Assembly: GCA_025964055.1 (NCBI GenBank)
Contig: JAOPZP010000081.1
Location: 1-6,574, forward strand
Reading direction: 5' to 3'
Source of the DNA: Conexibacter sp.
Lineage (GTDB): Bacteria; Actinomycetota; Thermoleophilia; Solirubrobacterales; Solirubrobacteraceae
Length of the DNA stretch: 6,574 nt
The position numbers and the translations under genes are program-made. Below, piece after piece: positions 6,281 to 6,574 of this stretch (position 1 is the stretch's first letter; each line of letters starts with the position of its first letter). The notes beneath the pieces were generated by a model. It worked only from the letters and a program-made list of their open reading frames with translations. It ran no database searches and was not told where the DNA came from.

Positions 6281-6442
6281 ATGCTCTCCTCCACGGTCAC
6301 CCCCATGATCTACGTCCACTCCGACATCCCCGAAGGCATGACGCTCGCCGAGTGGGGTCGTCGCGATGCAGTCCCGCGGTCGCCCTCCTCGCTGCCCGGC
6401 TTCACCCGCTGGGCGCGGCCCGGGCGCCGGCGCAATCGCTGA
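6281..6442 (+). CDS. Small basic protein of unknown function (53 aa; 45 aa from the alternative start)
   Basis: From the ATG at 6281 the product is 53 aa. GGAGGG at 6262-6267 is a possible but distant Shine-Dalgarno (13 bases). The inner ATG at 6305 gives MIYVHSDIPEGMTLAEW..., which looks like the start of the conserved part but has no Shine-Dalgarno of its own. The N-terminal half (IYVHSDIPEGMTLAEWGRRD) is compact and protein-like. The C-terminal part is short and Arg-rich (RWARPGRRRNR), which may bind nucleic acid or simply be a disordered tail. No signal peptide or membrane segment. The gene is convergent with the dihydrolipoamide dehydrogenase gene, with 20 bp between the stops. It is small, so its being a real gene is moderately sure; the IPEGMTLAEW motif is the main support. 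Confidence 0.5.
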   Translation: MLSSTVTPMIYVHSDIPEGMTLAEWGRRDAVPRSPSSLPGFTRWARPGRRRNR

Positions 6443-6462
6443 CGACGCCCGCCGCCACGGTG

Positions 6463-6574
6463 TCAGCCGTGGATGAGCCAGCCGTCGGCGGCGCGGGCCG
6501 CCTCCATGACGCCTTCGGAGAGGGTCGGGTGGCCGTGGATGATGCGCGCGACCTCGGGGTAGCCGCCCTCGAGC
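6463..6574 (-). CDS. lpdA: Dihydrolipoamide dehydrogenase, C-terminal end only (5' part outside window)
   Basis: 36 residues plus a TGA (6465-6463) are present, from LEGGYPEVARIIHGHPTLSE to the end AADGWLIHG. The motif HGHPTLSE matches the HxHPTLSE signature at the C-terminus of dihydrolipoamide dehydrogenases. There the second His and the Glu form the catalytic dyad that serves the partner subunit of the homodimer. The enzyme is the FAD-containing E3 component that reoxidises lipoyl groups of pyruvate and 2-oxoglutarate dehydrogenases and of the glycine cleavage system. Other members of the pyridine nucleotide-disulfide oxidoreductase family, such as mercuric or glutathione reductase, have different tail motifs, so the call is fairly secure even from this fragment. 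Which complex it serves cannot be seen. Confidence 0.85.
   Translation of the reverse strand, partial: LEGGYPEVARIIHGHPTLSEGVMEAARAADGWLIHG

Noticed and set aside
5866..6306. Upstream extension of the DUF2267 frame to about 6306, including an ATG at 6282 behind GGAGGAG
   Set aside because: The added residues are Arg/Pro-rich and form the alternative frame of the 62-aa gene. The DUF2267 homology begins at the ATG in the ATGA overlap, so the Shine-Dalgarno-like GGAGGAG is taken as chance.

Overview
The window is very GC-rich (GC-rich third codon positions in every gene) with GTG as well as ATG starts and actinobacterial-type families: a winged-helix two-component pair, DUF2267 repeats and a GH43 enzyme. 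This suggests a high-GC actinomycete, possibly of the Solirubrobacterales/Thermoleophilia, though the taxon is inferred from style only. There are no rRNA, tRNA, CRISPR or insertion-sequence features. The strands alternate in short blocks, with eight to nine genes.

Layout: (1) 1-1377, minus: a secreted GH43 glycosidase, 3' end cut by the window edge. (2) 1492-1872, plus: a small exported, acidic, repeat-rich protein with a strong Shine-Dalgarno. (3) 1873-4021, minus: a two-component operon, OmpR/PhoB-type response regulator then HAMP histidine kinase; the kinase stop codon directly abuts the stop of the acidic protein. (4) 4132-4995, plus: a ZIP-family metal transporter behind a DtxR/IdeR-like palindrome. 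(5) 5059-6050, minus: a 62-aa unknown protein translationally coupled (ATGA overlap) to a four-repeat DUF2267 protein. (6) 6281-6442, plus: a small basic unknown protein. (7) 6463-6574, minus: the C-terminal end of dihydrolipoamide dehydrogenase.

The most interesting signal is regulatory. The same tandem direct repeat, two copies of CTCATG(T/G) with an exact 11-bp period, stands in the same orientation upstream of the response-regulator gene (4044-4061) and of the acidic exported protein (1426-1443). An 11-bp period is the geometry of OmpR/PhoB-family binding sites. The simplest reading is that the regulator controls its own operon and the acidic protein, which would make a compact envelope-signalling module: sensor kinase, regulator and a secreted disordered effector or feedback partner. 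The ZIP gene, divergent from the regulator, appears to be under separate metal-dependent control.
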